Positions 56,657 through 63,548 of a stretch of DNA of 63,548 bases are shown here, one piece after another. Each line of letters starts with the position of its first letter. Within the stretch, counting starts at the first letter, position 1. A program made the translations under genes and the position numbers. The notes beneath the pieces are model-generated. The model was not told the origin of the DNA. It did no database searches and was given only the letters and a program-made list of their open reading frames with translations. This DNA is from Actinomycetes bacterium (GTDB taxonomy: Bacteria > Bacillota > Sulfobacillia > Sulfobacillales > JAIMBI01): NCBI GenBank assembly GCA_023565505.1, contig JAIMBI010000021.1, positions 1 to 63,548 of the forward strand. The letters run 5' to 3'.

Positions 56657-59600
56657 ATGGCACGGTTTGAGGAGTTTTTGGCGCGTCATCCGGATCCGGC
56701 GGCGGGGACGGCGCGGGTCACGGGCGTGCGGCTCAGGCTCGACGGGCGCGGCGCCGAGGTGGCCGTGGCGGCCGCGGAGCCCTGGTCGGCGGCGCTGGTC
56801 CAGGACGCCGAGGCGTACCTGTCCGAGGCGCTGGGCGTTCCCGTGCGGGTGGTCGTCACGGCCGAGCCGGCGGCGTCCGGCTGGAGCGCCCGCCTCGCCC
56901 GCTTGCCCGGGGCCGGCCGGGTGCTGCAGGACGCGCGCATCGACGAGCTTCCGGACGGCCGACTGCACCTCGTCCTGCCGAGTCCCGGGGCCCTCGCCGT
57001 GTTCGAAACCTGGGGCGGGGTGGCCAAGCTCCGGAGCCGCTGGCCGGACCTGCCGCCCGTCGTCGTGAGCGCGGCCGAGGCGGCGCCGCCCCCGCCGGAG
57101 GAGGTGGCCGTCCGGCCGCCCCGGCCGGAGGGGTTCTTCTGGGGCCGGGGCGCGCCCGACGGGGCGGCCCAGCCGCTCGATGCCCTCGGCCTTGGGGGCG
57201 CGGCGGTCGTCGAGGGGCGGGTGTTCCTGACCGAGACGCGGACCCTGCGGGACGGCCAACGGCTGTTGGCGGTGGGGATCACGGACGGGCGATCGGCCCT
57301 GAAGCTCACCCTGTTCGGTCACCGCGGACAAGCCTGGCCGGCGGCGGAGCTGGAGGAGGGCCAGTGGGTCCGGGCCGCCGGCACCCTTGAGACGGACCGG
57401 AGCGGGGAGGTCGTCCTGCGCGTCGAGGATCTGGGCGTGGTACCCGGTCCGGAACTGTCGGACGGGGCGCCCGTGCCCCGGGTGGAGTGGCACTGCCACA
57501 CCAAGATGAGCGCCATGGACGGCGTCTTCGATCTCGAGGCGGCGTTCGCGTTGGCCCGGCAGCTCGGCCACCCCGCGCTGGGCATCGTGGACCACGGCGT
57601 GGTGCAGGCCTACCCCGAGGCGGCCCGCCTGGCGGCCCGCTACGGCGTCCGGGCCCTGTACGGCATCGAGGCGTTCGTGGCCGACGAGCACGTCCGGGTG
57701 CTGTGGGGGGCTCCGCCTTCCCCGGACTGGTGGGAGCGCCCGATCGTCGCGGTCGACTTGGAGACGACGGGTCTCTCGGCGCGGACGCAGGAGATCGTGG
57801 AGATCGGGGCGGTGCGCATCGAGGGCGGCGAGGTGGTAGACCGCTTCGAACGCCTAGTGCGCCCGGTCCGCCGACCCTTGTCGGCCGTCTCGAGCCGCAT
57901 CACGGGCATCCGCGACGCCGATCTGTCCGACGCGCCGACCTGGGCGGAGATCCTGCCGGCGTTCCGGGAGTTCTGCCGCGGGGCGGTGCTGGCCGCCCAC
58001 AACGCCGCCTTCGACTGGGGCTTCCTCCGGCCGCACCTGGGCGCGGAGACGGCCGTGGTCGACACGCTGGCGTTGGCGCGCGCGGTGCTCCCGGACCAGC
58101 GTCAGTTCGGGCTGGCGCCGTTGGCGGAGCGCTTCCGGATTCCGCTCGACCGCCACCACCGGGCTTTGGCCGACGCGGAGGCGGCGGGCCGCCTCCTCCT
58201 GGCCCTCTTGGCCACCGAGGGCGGGCGGGCATGGCTCCAGGCCGGATCGCCGGCCCGGCCCGCGGTTCCGGTGACGGTGGCCCATCCCGTGCCGGTGCTG
58301 ATCTACCCGCGCGACCCGGAGGGCCTGCTGGCCCTGTACCGGGCCGTGTCGGACAGTCACCTGAAGTACTTCCATCGGGTGCCCCGCATCCCCCGCGCGG
58401 TGGTGGAGGCGAATCGGGCCCACTGGCTGGTGGGCGCCCCCGCATTGGGCGGCGAGGTCACCGACTGGCTCTTCCGGGCGGGCGAGCCGGAGGAAGAGGC
58501 CGAGTGGCTGCGCGCCTACGACTTCTGGGAGATCGTGCCGCCGGCGGCCCTGGCGGACTGGGCGGAGGAGGGCGCCCTCGGTTCCCCGGAGGCGGTGCAG
58601 GATCTCCTGCAGGAGCTGGTGGAGCGGGCGGAGCGGGCCGACAAGCCGGTCATCGCCGCGTCGGACGCGCACTACGCGCGCCCGGCGGACGGGGTGTTCC
58701 GGGACATCCTGGCCCGCACTGCCAAGGGCGAGCTGCACCATCCCACCGGCGCGCTCCACTACCGGACCACCGGAGAGATGGTGGAGGAGCTCGCCTTTCT
58801 CGGCCCCGAACGCGCCGAACGCCTGGCGGTGGCTGCGCCGCGGGCCCTCCTCGACGCCGTCGCGGCGGATCTCAAGCCCGTTCCCGAGGGCTTGCACGCC
58901 CCCTCGCTGCCCGACGCCGAGCGGGTGGTGTCCGAACAGCCCTGGGCCCGGGCCCGGGAGCTCTACGGCGACCCGCTCCCGGAGGTGGTGCGGGCGCGGC
59001 TGGAGCGGGAGATTCAGGCCATCGTGCGCCACGGCTACGCCAGCGTCTACTACACGGCGCACCGCCTGGTGGAGAAGTCGCTCGCGGACGGATATCTGGT
59101 GGGCAGCCGGGGGTCGGTGGGCTCCTCCCTGGTGGCCACCTACCTCAACATTACCGAGGTGAATCCGCTCCCGCCGCACTACCGGTGCCCCCGGTGCCGC
59201 TACAGCGAGTTCTTCCTCCAGGGCGAGGTGGCCTCGGGGTTCGACCTGCCCCCCAAGGCGTGTCCCCGGTGCGGGGCGGCGCTCGTGGGAGAGGGCCAGG
59301 ACATCCCCTTCGAGACGTTCCTGGGGTTTGAGGGGGACAAGGTGCCCGACATCGACCTCAACTTCTCGGGCGAGTATCAACCGGTGATCCACCGCTTTGC
59401 CGAGGAGCTGTTCGGGACGGGGCGCGTGTTCCGGGCCGGCACCATCGCCACGGTGGCCGAGCGGACCGCGTTCGGACTGGTCAAGGCCTGGGCCCGCGAG
59501 ACCGGCCGGGAACTCCGGCCCATCGAGGTCGAGCGCCTGGTGCGGGGGCTGCTCGGGGTCAAGCGCACCACCGGGCAGCATCCGGGCGGACTGATGGTGG

Positions 59601-60769
59601 TCCCGGCGGACGACGACATCCACCGCTTCACCCCCTTGCAGCGTCCCGCCGACGCCGCCGACTCGGACGTGGTGACGACGCACTTCGATTACCACGCCAT
59701 CGAGGGGCGGCTCCTGAAGCTGGACCTGCTCGGTCACGAAGATCCCACCACCCTGCGGCTGCTCGCCGACTGGACGGGGATCGATCCGCGCTCCGTGCCG
59801 TTCCACGACCCGCCCACCATGGCGCTGTTCTCCGGCGTGTCCTCGCTGGGCGTGTCGGCCGAGGCCATCGGCTCCCCGGTGGGCACCCTGGGGCTGCCGG
59901 AGTTCGGGACGCCGTTCGTCCGCCGGATGCTGGCGGACACTCGGCCGACGACGTTCGGGGAGCTGGTGCGGATCTCCGGCCTGTCCCACGGGACCAACGT
60001 GTGGGTCAACAACGCCGAGACCCTCATCAAGCGGGGGCAGGCCACCCTGGCGGAGGTCATCGCCACCCGCGACGACATCATGACGTACCTCATCCGGCAG
60101 GGGCTGCCCGCGACGGAGGCGTTCGCGATCATGGAACGGGTGCGCAAGGGCAAGGGCATCTCCCCCGAACAGGAGCGGCTCATGCGCGCCCACGGCGTGC
60201 CGGAATGGTACTGCGACTCGTGCCAGCGCATCACCTACATGTTCCCCAAGGCGCATGCGGTGGCCTACGTGACCATGTGCTGGCGCATCGCCTGGTTCAA
60301 GGTCCACCATCCGCTCGCCTTCTACGCCGCCTACTTCACCGTGCGGGTGGACGACGTGCTGCCTGAGGCGTTCCTGGGCGGTCCCGAGGCCACCGAGGCG
60401 GCGTTGGCCCGTCTGGAGCGGCTCGGCCACCAGGCCTCCGCCAAGGAGCGAGCGCAGTTGAGCGTGCTCGAAGTCGCCCGGGAGATGTTCGCGCGGGGCA
60501 TCCGCATCGCCCCGGTGTCGCTCGAGGAGTCGGACGCGGTGCGATTCGTGCCGCTGCCCCCCAACCGGCTGCGCCTCCCTTTCGTGGCCCTGCCCGGCCT
60601 CGGCCGGACCGCGGCCCACAACATCGTGGAAGCGCGGCGGGCGGGACCGTTCCTGTCCGTCGACGACCTGCGCGAGCGGGCGCGGCTCTCCAAGCCGGTT
60701 CTGGATCTCCTGCGGCACGCCGGCGCGTTGGACAACCTCGGGGAGTCGCGGCAGCTGGCCCTGTTCTGA
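56657..60769 (+). CDS. polC: DNA polymerase III PolC-type alpha subunit
   Basis: Replicative polymerase with proofreading, 1370 aa (B. subtilis 1437). OB domain (about 185-260), PHP with EWHCHTKMSAMDG (H279), inserted exonuclease (VAVDLETTGLS, D367/E369) about 365-525, PHP remainder, palm with DIDLNFSGEY (catalytic D898 and D900), fingers, and a C-terminal helix-hairpin. A zinc-like CPRCRYSEFF ... CPRCGAALVG pair is within the palm region. ATG 56657 gives a short N-terminus; the longer open frame upstream is only a shadow of the glycosyltransferase. Confidence 0.96.
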   Translation: MARFEEFLARHPDPAAGTARVTGVRLRLDGRGAEVAVAAAEPWSAALVQDAEAYLSEALGVPVRVVVTAEPAASGWSARLARLPGAGRVLQDARIDELPDGRLHLVLPSPGALAVFETWGGVAKLRSRWPDLPPVVVSAAEAAPPPPEEVAVRPPRPEGFFWGRGAPDGAAQPLDALGLGGAAVVEGRVFLTETRTLRDGQRLLAVGITDGRSALKLTLFGHRGQAWPAAELEEGQWVRAAGTLETDRSGEVVLRVEDLGVVPGPELSDGAPVPRVEWHCHTKMSAMDGVFDLEAAFALARQLGHPALGIVDHGVVQAYPEAARLAARYGVRALYGIEAFVADEHVRVLWGAPPSPDWWERPIVAVDLETTGLSARTQEIVEIGAVRIEGGEVVDRFERLVRPVRRPLSAVSSRITGIRDADLSDAPTWAEILPAFREFCRGAVLAAHNAAFDWGFLRPHLGAETAVVDTLALARAVLPDQRQFGLAPLAERFRIPLDRHHRALADAEAAGRLLLALLATEGGRAWLQAGSPARPAVPVTVAHPVPVLIYPRDPEGLLALYRAVSDSHLKYFHRVPRIPRAVVEANRAHWLVGAPALGGEVTDWLFRAGEPEEEAEWLRAYDFWEIVPPAALADWAEEGALGSPEAVQDLLQELVERAERADKPVIAASDAHYARPADGVFRDILARTAKGELHHPTGALHYRTTGEMVEELAFLGPERAERLAVAAPRALLDAVAADLKPVPEGLHAPSLPDAERVVSEQPWARARELYGDPLPEVVRARLEREIQAIVRHGYASVYYTAHRLVEKSLADGYLVGSRGSVGSSLVATYLNITEVNPLPPHYRCPRCRYSEFFLQGEVASGFDLPPKACPRCGAALVGEGQDIPFETFLGFEGDKVPDIDLNFSGEYQPVIHRFAEELFGTGRVFRAGTIATVAERTAFGLVKAWARETGRELRPIEVERLVRGLLGVKRTTGQHPGGLMVVPADDDIHRFTPLQRPADAADSDVVTTHFDYHAIEGRLLKLDLLGHEDPTTLRLLADWTGIDPRSVPFHDPPTMALFSGVSSLGVSAEAIGSPVGTLGLPEFGTPFVRRMLADTRPTTFGELVRISGLSHGTNVWVNNAETLIKRGQATLAEVIATRDDIMTYLIRQGLPATEAFAIMERVRKGKGISPEQERLMRAHGVPEWYCDSCQRITYMFPKAHAVAYVTMCWRIAWFKVHHPLAFYAAYFTVRVDDVLPEAFLGGPEATEAALARLERLGHQASAKERAQLSVLEVAREMFARGIRIAPVSLEESDAVRFVPLPPNRLRLPFVALPGLGRTAAHNIVEARRAGPFLSVDDLRERARLSKPVLDLLRHAGALDNLGESRQLALF

Positions 60770-60793
60770 GGCCGCCGGCCCCCGCTTTGGCCC

Positions 60794-60822
60794 TTGAGCC
60801 GGGCGGTGGGTTGTGTTAGGAT
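60794..60822 (+). promoter_or_regulatory. Promoter of the nusA operon
   Basis: TTGAGC (60794-60799), 17 nt, TAGGAT (60817-60822). Same type as the lysA and ridA promoters. The leader is about 135 nt. Confidence 0.6.
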
Positions 60823-60876
60823 CGCCGTGACAGAATCCGACCCAACCCAAAAAGGGAAGACGCGTTGGCGGGATCG

Positions 60877-60907
60877 GAGTGGGTTGTTGCGAGGCGCCCA
60901 CTCTTTT
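60877..60907 (+). terminator. Terminator-like leader hairpin before nusA
   Basis: GAGTGGG (60877-60883) pairs with CCCACTC (60897-60903), 13-nt loop, followed by TTTT. Leaders with a GTGGG/CCCAC hairpin and T-tail are, as I recall, found before rimP in many Firmicutes. Here it precedes nusA directly, with no rimP gene. It may serve in NusA autoregulation. Confidence 0.55.
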
Positions 60908-60964
60908 CACTTGCCGAGGGCCAGTTTGCGTTTGGACCCGGGCCGGGGACAGGAGCGTGGGCGT

Positions 60965-62068
60965 GTGAACGCCGAGTTTCTCGGGGCGTTGGAAGACCTC
61001 GAACGCGAGCGGGGCATCAACAAGGAGGTCTTGCTGGAGGCGATCGAGGCCGCGCTGATTTCGGCCTACCGGCGGCACTTCGGCCAGGCGCAGAACGTCA
61101 GGGTGCACATCGACCGGGAGACGGGCGAGCCTCGCGTCTATGCGGTCAAGACGGTCGTGGACCGCGTCACCGACGACCGCCTGGAGGTGTCCTTGGCCGT
61201 CGCGCGAGAGCAGGACCCGACCGTGAAGATCGGGGACGTGGTGGAGTACAACATCACCCCCAAGGCGTTCTCCCGGATCGCGGCCCAGACGGCCAAGCAA
61301 GTGGTCATGCAGCGGATCCGCGAGGCGGAGCGCGGTCTCATCTATCAGGAGTTCTCCAGCCGGGAAGGCGACATCGTCACCGGCGTGATCCAGCGGGTCG
61401 AGCCGCTGCACGACGGCGGGAGCCGGGACTTGGCCGACCTCCTCCGGGGAGGCGACCGCCACCCGCGGATCTTCCTGGACCTCGGGCGGACGGAGGCCAT
61501 CCTTCGGCCGTCGGACCAGGTACCGACGGAGCGGCTCCGCTCGGGCGACCGGGTGAAGGCCTACGTGGTGGAGGTCAAGAAGACCACCAAGGGTCCGGAG
61601 ATCTACGTCTCGCGCAGTCACCCCGGTCTCCTGAAGCGCCTGTTCGAGATGGAGGTGCCGGAGATCCACGACGGCATCGTGGAGATCAAGGGCATCGCGC
61701 GGGAGGCCGGCTATCGGTCGAAGGTGTCGGTCTGGTCGGACGATCCCAACGTGGACCCCGTGGGGGCGTGCGTGGGACCGCGCGGGATGCGGGTCCAGGC
61801 GATCGTCAACGAGATCCAGGGCGAGAAGCTCGACATCATCCGGTGGGACCCCGACCCGGTGCGGCTCGTCGCTAACGCGCTCTCGCCGGCGAAGGTCACG
61901 TCGGTGACGGTGGACCCGGAGACGCGGGTGGCGCGGGTCGTGGTGCCGGACTACCAGCTGTCCCTGGCCATCGGCAAGGACGGGCAGAACGCGCGGCTGG
62001 CCGCCAAGTTGACGGGGTGGAAGATCGACATCCGGTCGGAGTCGCAGGCGGAAGGCGGGAACTGGTGA
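60965..62068 (+). CDS. nusA: Transcription termination/antitermination factor NusA
   Basis: 367 aa, the standard Firmicutes size. N-terminal RNAP-binding domain (FLGALEDLERERGINKEVLLEAIEAALISAYRR), S1 domain (about 135-205, SREGDIVTGVIQRVE), KH1 (VPEIHDGIVEIKGIAREAGYRSKVSVWS) and KH2 (VGACVGPRGMRVQAIVNEIQGEKLDII). The GTG start at 60965 follows AGGAG; the longer open frame begins inside the leader. rimP, its usual upstream partner, is absent. One-nt overlap with ylxR. Confidence 0.96.
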   Translation: MNAEFLGALEDLERERGINKEVLLEAIEAALISAYRRHFGQAQNVRVHIDRETGEPRVYAVKTVVDRVTDDRLEVSLAVAREQDPTVKIGDVVEYNITPKAFSRIAAQTAKQVVMQRIREAERGLIYQEFSSREGDIVTGVIQRVEPLHDGGSRDLADLLRGGDRHPRIFLDLGRTEAILRPSDQVPTERLRSGDRVKAYVVEVKKTTKGPEIYVSRSHPGLLKRLFEMEVPEIHDGIVEIKGIAREAGYRSKVSVWSDDPNVDPVGACVGPRGMRVQAIVNEIQGEKLDIIRWDPDPVRLVANALSPAKVTSVTVDPETRVARVVVPDYQLSLAIGKDGQNARLAAKLTGWKIDIRSESQAEGGNW

Positions 62069-62343
62069 TGCGTGTCCGGAAGATACCGCAGCGGACGTGC
62101 GTGGGCTGCGGGCAGGTGCGGGAGAAGCGCCAGCTGCTCCGGATCGTCCGGACGCCGGCCGGCGAGTTGGCCGTGGATCCGACCGGGAAACGGTCGGGCC
62201 GCGGGGCCTACATCTGTCCCGTCCCCGAATGCCTCGAACTGGCTTTGAAACACCGCCGCCTGGAGCGGGCGCTGGCCACGCCGCTTGGCGACGCCGTCGT
62301 CAACCTGTTGCGCGAGACGCTGAGCGGCGCGGCCCATGGCTGA
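62068..62343 (+). CDS. ylxR: YlxR-family RNA-binding protein
   Basis: 91 aa. RTCVGCGQVREKRQLLRIVRTP and GRSGRGAYICPVPECLELALK contain the CxxC/Cx(n)C and basic patches of the YlxR/DUF448 family; a role in RNA binding and in regulating gene expression is reported. Start ATG 62068 shares one base with the nusA stop. Eight-nt overlap with ylxQ. Confidence 0.92.
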   Translation: MRVRKIPQRTCVGCGQVREKRQLLRIVRTPAGELAVDPTGKRSGRGAYICPVPECLELALKHRRLERALATPLGDAVVNLLRETLSGAAHG

Positions 62344-63526
62344 GCGCTGGCTTGACTGGCTGGGGCTCGCCCGCCGGGCCGGAAAGTTGGCCGCGGGCGA
62401 CTCGGAGGTGCGGCGGGCCCTCGATCATCACCGCGCACGGCTGGTCGTGGTCGCCCGGGATGCGGGCCACGCCGCCGTCCGACGGTACGTCGAGCGGCCC
62501 CAGGACCCGCGGGTGCGCGTGTTGGTGCGCGGCACCAAGGAAGAATTGGGCGCGGCCATCGGCAAGGGTCCCCACGCCGTGCTGGCGATTTTGCAATCAA
62601 GTTTGGCCCGCGGGCTGCTGAAGGCCCTGGGGGAGACCACGGAGGGGACGGAGAGTGGCAGACAAAGACAACAAGATTCGCGTCTACGAGCTGGCCAAGG
62701 AGCTCAAGCTCGACAGCCGGCGGCTCATCGACCTGCTCCATCGACTGCACGTGGAGAACATCAAGAACCACATGAGCACGGTGGAGCCCGAGGCCGTCCA
62801 GATCGTGCGGGACATCATGGAAGGCAAGCTGCCGGCCACGCCGCCGGCCCCGCGGGCGGAGGCGAACGCGCGCCCGGCGGCGGGCGGGCGGCCGGCCGCC
62901 CCGCCCCCGCGCCCCGCCGGCCGGCCCGTCGCGGCGGCGCCCCAACGGCCCGTTCCGCCGTCCCGTCCCCCGGTGGATCGCGCCGCGACGCCGCCGCCGA
63001 CCGCCGCCCCGGCCCGGCCCGAGGCGGGCGGGCGGACTCCGGCCGCTCCCGCTCGCAGCGCTCCGCCGCCGACGCGGGTGGGCGAGACGTTCGCCCGGCC
63101 CGCCGCCCCCTCGGCTCCCGGCCCGCGGCCGGCGGCACCCCCCCAGCCCCGCGGCACCGTGCTGAGCCCGCCGCCCGGCGCCCCGCCGGCGGCCCCGAAC
63201 GCCCCGACCGGCGCGGGACGGGGCGTTCCGCCCCGTCCCGCAGCGGGTCCGACCGCGGGGTATCCGCGTCCGCAGGGCGTCGGCAGCCGGCCGCCGGGCA
63301 CGCCGCCCGCCCCGCGACGGGAAGGGCCGCCTCCGGCGCGGCCGGGCGGGGCGCCGCCGACGCGTCCCGGCGCTCCGGGGGCCCCGCGGCCCGCGGGCGC
63401 GGGGCGGGCCCCCCCCGGCCCCCGCCCGCCCCCCGCCGGGGCCCCCCCCCCCCCCCCGCCCCCGGGGGGCGGGCGCCGCCCATCACTCCGGTGCCACCCC
63501 CGCGCGCCACCAGCGGCACCTGGTAG
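62336..63526 (+). CDS. L7Ae-like protein YlxQ with missing stop (frame runs through infB)
   Basis: Ribosome-associated L7Ae/L30e/YlxQ-family protein. Only about residues 1-105 look real: WLDWLGLARRAGKLAAGDSEVRRALDH and LVVVARDAGHAA, HAVLAILQSSLARGLLKALG. Family members end there. In this sequence no stop follows: the frame continues through 290 more arginine/proline-rich codons inside infB to 63526, and that last stop lies in a suspect segment. Either a frameshift or a natural lack of stop codons in very GC-rich sequence. ATG 62336 overlaps ylxR. Confidence 0.6.
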   Translation: MAERWLDWLGLARRAGKLAAGDSEVRRALDHHRARLVVVARDAGHAAVRRYVERPQDPRVRVLVRGTKEELGAAIGKGPHAVLAILQSSLARGLLKALGETTEGTESGRQRQQDSRLRAGQGAQARQPAAHRPAPSTARGEHQEPHEHGGARGRPDRAGHHGRQAAGHAAGPAGGGERAPGGGRAAGRPAPAPRRPARRGGAPTARSAVPSPGGSRRDAAADRRPGPARGGRADSGRSRSQRSAADAGGRDVRPARRPLGSRPAAGGTPPAPRHRAEPAARRPAGGPERPDRRGTGRSAPSRSGSDRGVSASAGRRQPAAGHAARPATGRAASGAAGRGAADASRRSGGPAARGRGAGPPRPPPAPRRGPPPPPAPGGRAPPITPVPPPRATSGTW

Positions 63527-63548
63527 CGGGCCGCCCAACGCACCACCG
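62655..63548 (+). CDS. infB: Translation initiation factor IF-2, N-terminal part (broken at the window end)
   Basis: The first 50 residues are the IF2 N-domain: KIRVYELAKELKLDSRRLIDLLHRLHVENIKNHMSTVEPEAV. A long alanine/proline/glycine-rich linker with arginines follows. The G domain is not reached. GTG 62655 follows GGAGGGGACGGAGA. After about 63470 the sequence is a poly-C/GC run and then an unrelated fragment, so the true infB continuation is not in this window. Expected full length would be 900-1000 aa. Confidence 0.85.
   Translation, partial: MADKDNKIRVYELAKELKLDSRRLIDLLHRLHVENIKNHMSTVEPEAVQIVRDIMEGKLPATPPAPRAEANARPAAGGRPAAPPPRPAGRPVAAAPQRPVPPSRPPVDRAATPPPTAAPARPEAGGRTPAAPARSAPPPTRVGETFARPAAPSAPGPRPAAPPQPRGTVLSPPPGAPPAAPNAPTGAGRGVPPRPAAGPTAGYPRPQGVGSRPPGTPPAPRREGPPPARPGGAPPTRPGAPGAPRPAGAGRAPPGPRPPPAGAPPPPPPPGGGRRPSLRCHPRAPPAAPGSGPPNAPP
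63471..63548 (-). pseudogene. Fragment of an FAD-linked oxidase (GlcD-like), probable assembly chimera
   Basis: Reading leftward from 63546, the minus strand gives VVRWAARYQVPLVARGGGTG followed by VMGGARP, the PP-loop signature of the FAD_binding_4 domain (usual pattern V-x-x-A-x-x-x-x-V-P-x-x-x-R-G-G-G-T-G). It breaks off in a homopolymer run near 63470, where infB-like proline codons also end. A real gene order of infB running into the start of an oxidase in reverse without any infB G domain is implausible, so a misjoin is likely. Confidence 0.75.

Noticed and set aside
57854..61669. 1271-codon open frame on the minus strand across polC and nusA
   Set aside because: It is a shadow of GC-rich third positions: histidine/arginine/glycine-rich, no motif, and fully opposite to two clear genes.
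1..63548. CRISPR arrays, insertion sequences or prophage
   Set aside because: No regularly spaced repeats, transposase or phage genes were seen; gene order is housekeeping throughout.

Overview
This window is one continuous piece of a high-GC, endospore-forming Firmicutes (Bacillota) chromosome. The evidence is a PolC-type replicative polymerase, SpoIVA, an alpha/beta-type small acid-soluble spore protein, SpmA/SpmB, YtfJ, a YtvI-like protein, a Firmicutes-style four-domain S1, and the conserved gene orders lysA-M50-trpS-scpAB-ytfIJ, cmk-plsC-rpsA-der-spoIVA, dinG-ypmA and rpsB-tsf-pyrH-frr-uppS-cdsA-dxr-rseP-ispG-proS-polC-nusA-ylxR-ylxQ-infB. The very GC-rich third codon positions and the gene set suggest a Symbiobacterium/Thermaerobacter/Sulfobacillus-like lineage. 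That placement is inferred from gene content; no similarity search was run. Nearly every gene is on the + strand; only spmB, a SWIM zinc-finger gene, a small stress-protein-like gene and a glycoside hydrolase-18 lipoprotein are on the minus strand.

Layout. 0-5.5 kb: lysine synthesis (lysA), a site-2-protease homologue, trpS, a divergent condensin ScpA with ScpB, and the sporulation pair ytfI/ytfJ. 5.5-8 kb: a non-homologous end-joining cassette with Ku and a LigD split into separate ligase and polymerase genes. 8-9.2 kb: a rhodanese-like protein without its cysteine, and a two-thioredoxin-fold redox protein. 9.2-10.4 kb: spmA and spmB, facing each other. 10.4-21 kb: ridA, rluB, nicotinate phosphoribosyltransferase, a SWIM protein, a small zinc protein, aroH, cmk, plsC, rpsA, a membrane protein, der, spoIVA behind a sigma-E-type promoter, and a tRNA-Pro(GGG). 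21-25 kb: a CorA-like transporter, a class-III aminotransferase, a SRPBCC protein and a glycosyltransferase-like protein. 25-32 kb: a methyl/polyamine cycle cluster of speD, ndk, a phosphoesterase, an MTA/MTI phosphorylase, adenosylhomocysteinase and an SAH/MTA deaminase, followed by a thioesterase and a PHP hydrolase. 32-39.8 kb: phosphatase, dinG, surE, SASP, ypmA, nudix, a TPR lipoprotein and miaB. 39.9-42.9 kb: a tightly coupled APC permease-RCK-RCK-UspA operon. 43-45.7 kb: small membrane proteins, a 455-nt gap without genes, and the GH18 lipoprotein behind a sigma-G-type promoter. 45.7-63.5 kb: the translation, isoprenoid, lipid and replication super-operon.

Most genes overlap by 4-50 nt or lie within 20 nt of each other, so the window is a set of long operons. 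The few clear promoters are TTGACC/TAGGCT-type or better. The most novel-looking unit is the APC permease with two RCK proteins and a free UspA protein, which looks like a modular potassium- or amino-acid-uptake system regulated by nucleotides. Other notable points are the predicted deaminate-first methylthioadenosine route, an NHEJ cassette placed behind a sporulation gene, a GH18 enzyme whose catalytic Glu is Gln, nusA sitting directly behind a rimP-like leader with no rimP gene, and a probable assembly chimera at the right end. There, infB runs through a poly-C stretch into a reversed fragment of an FAD-linked oxidase.
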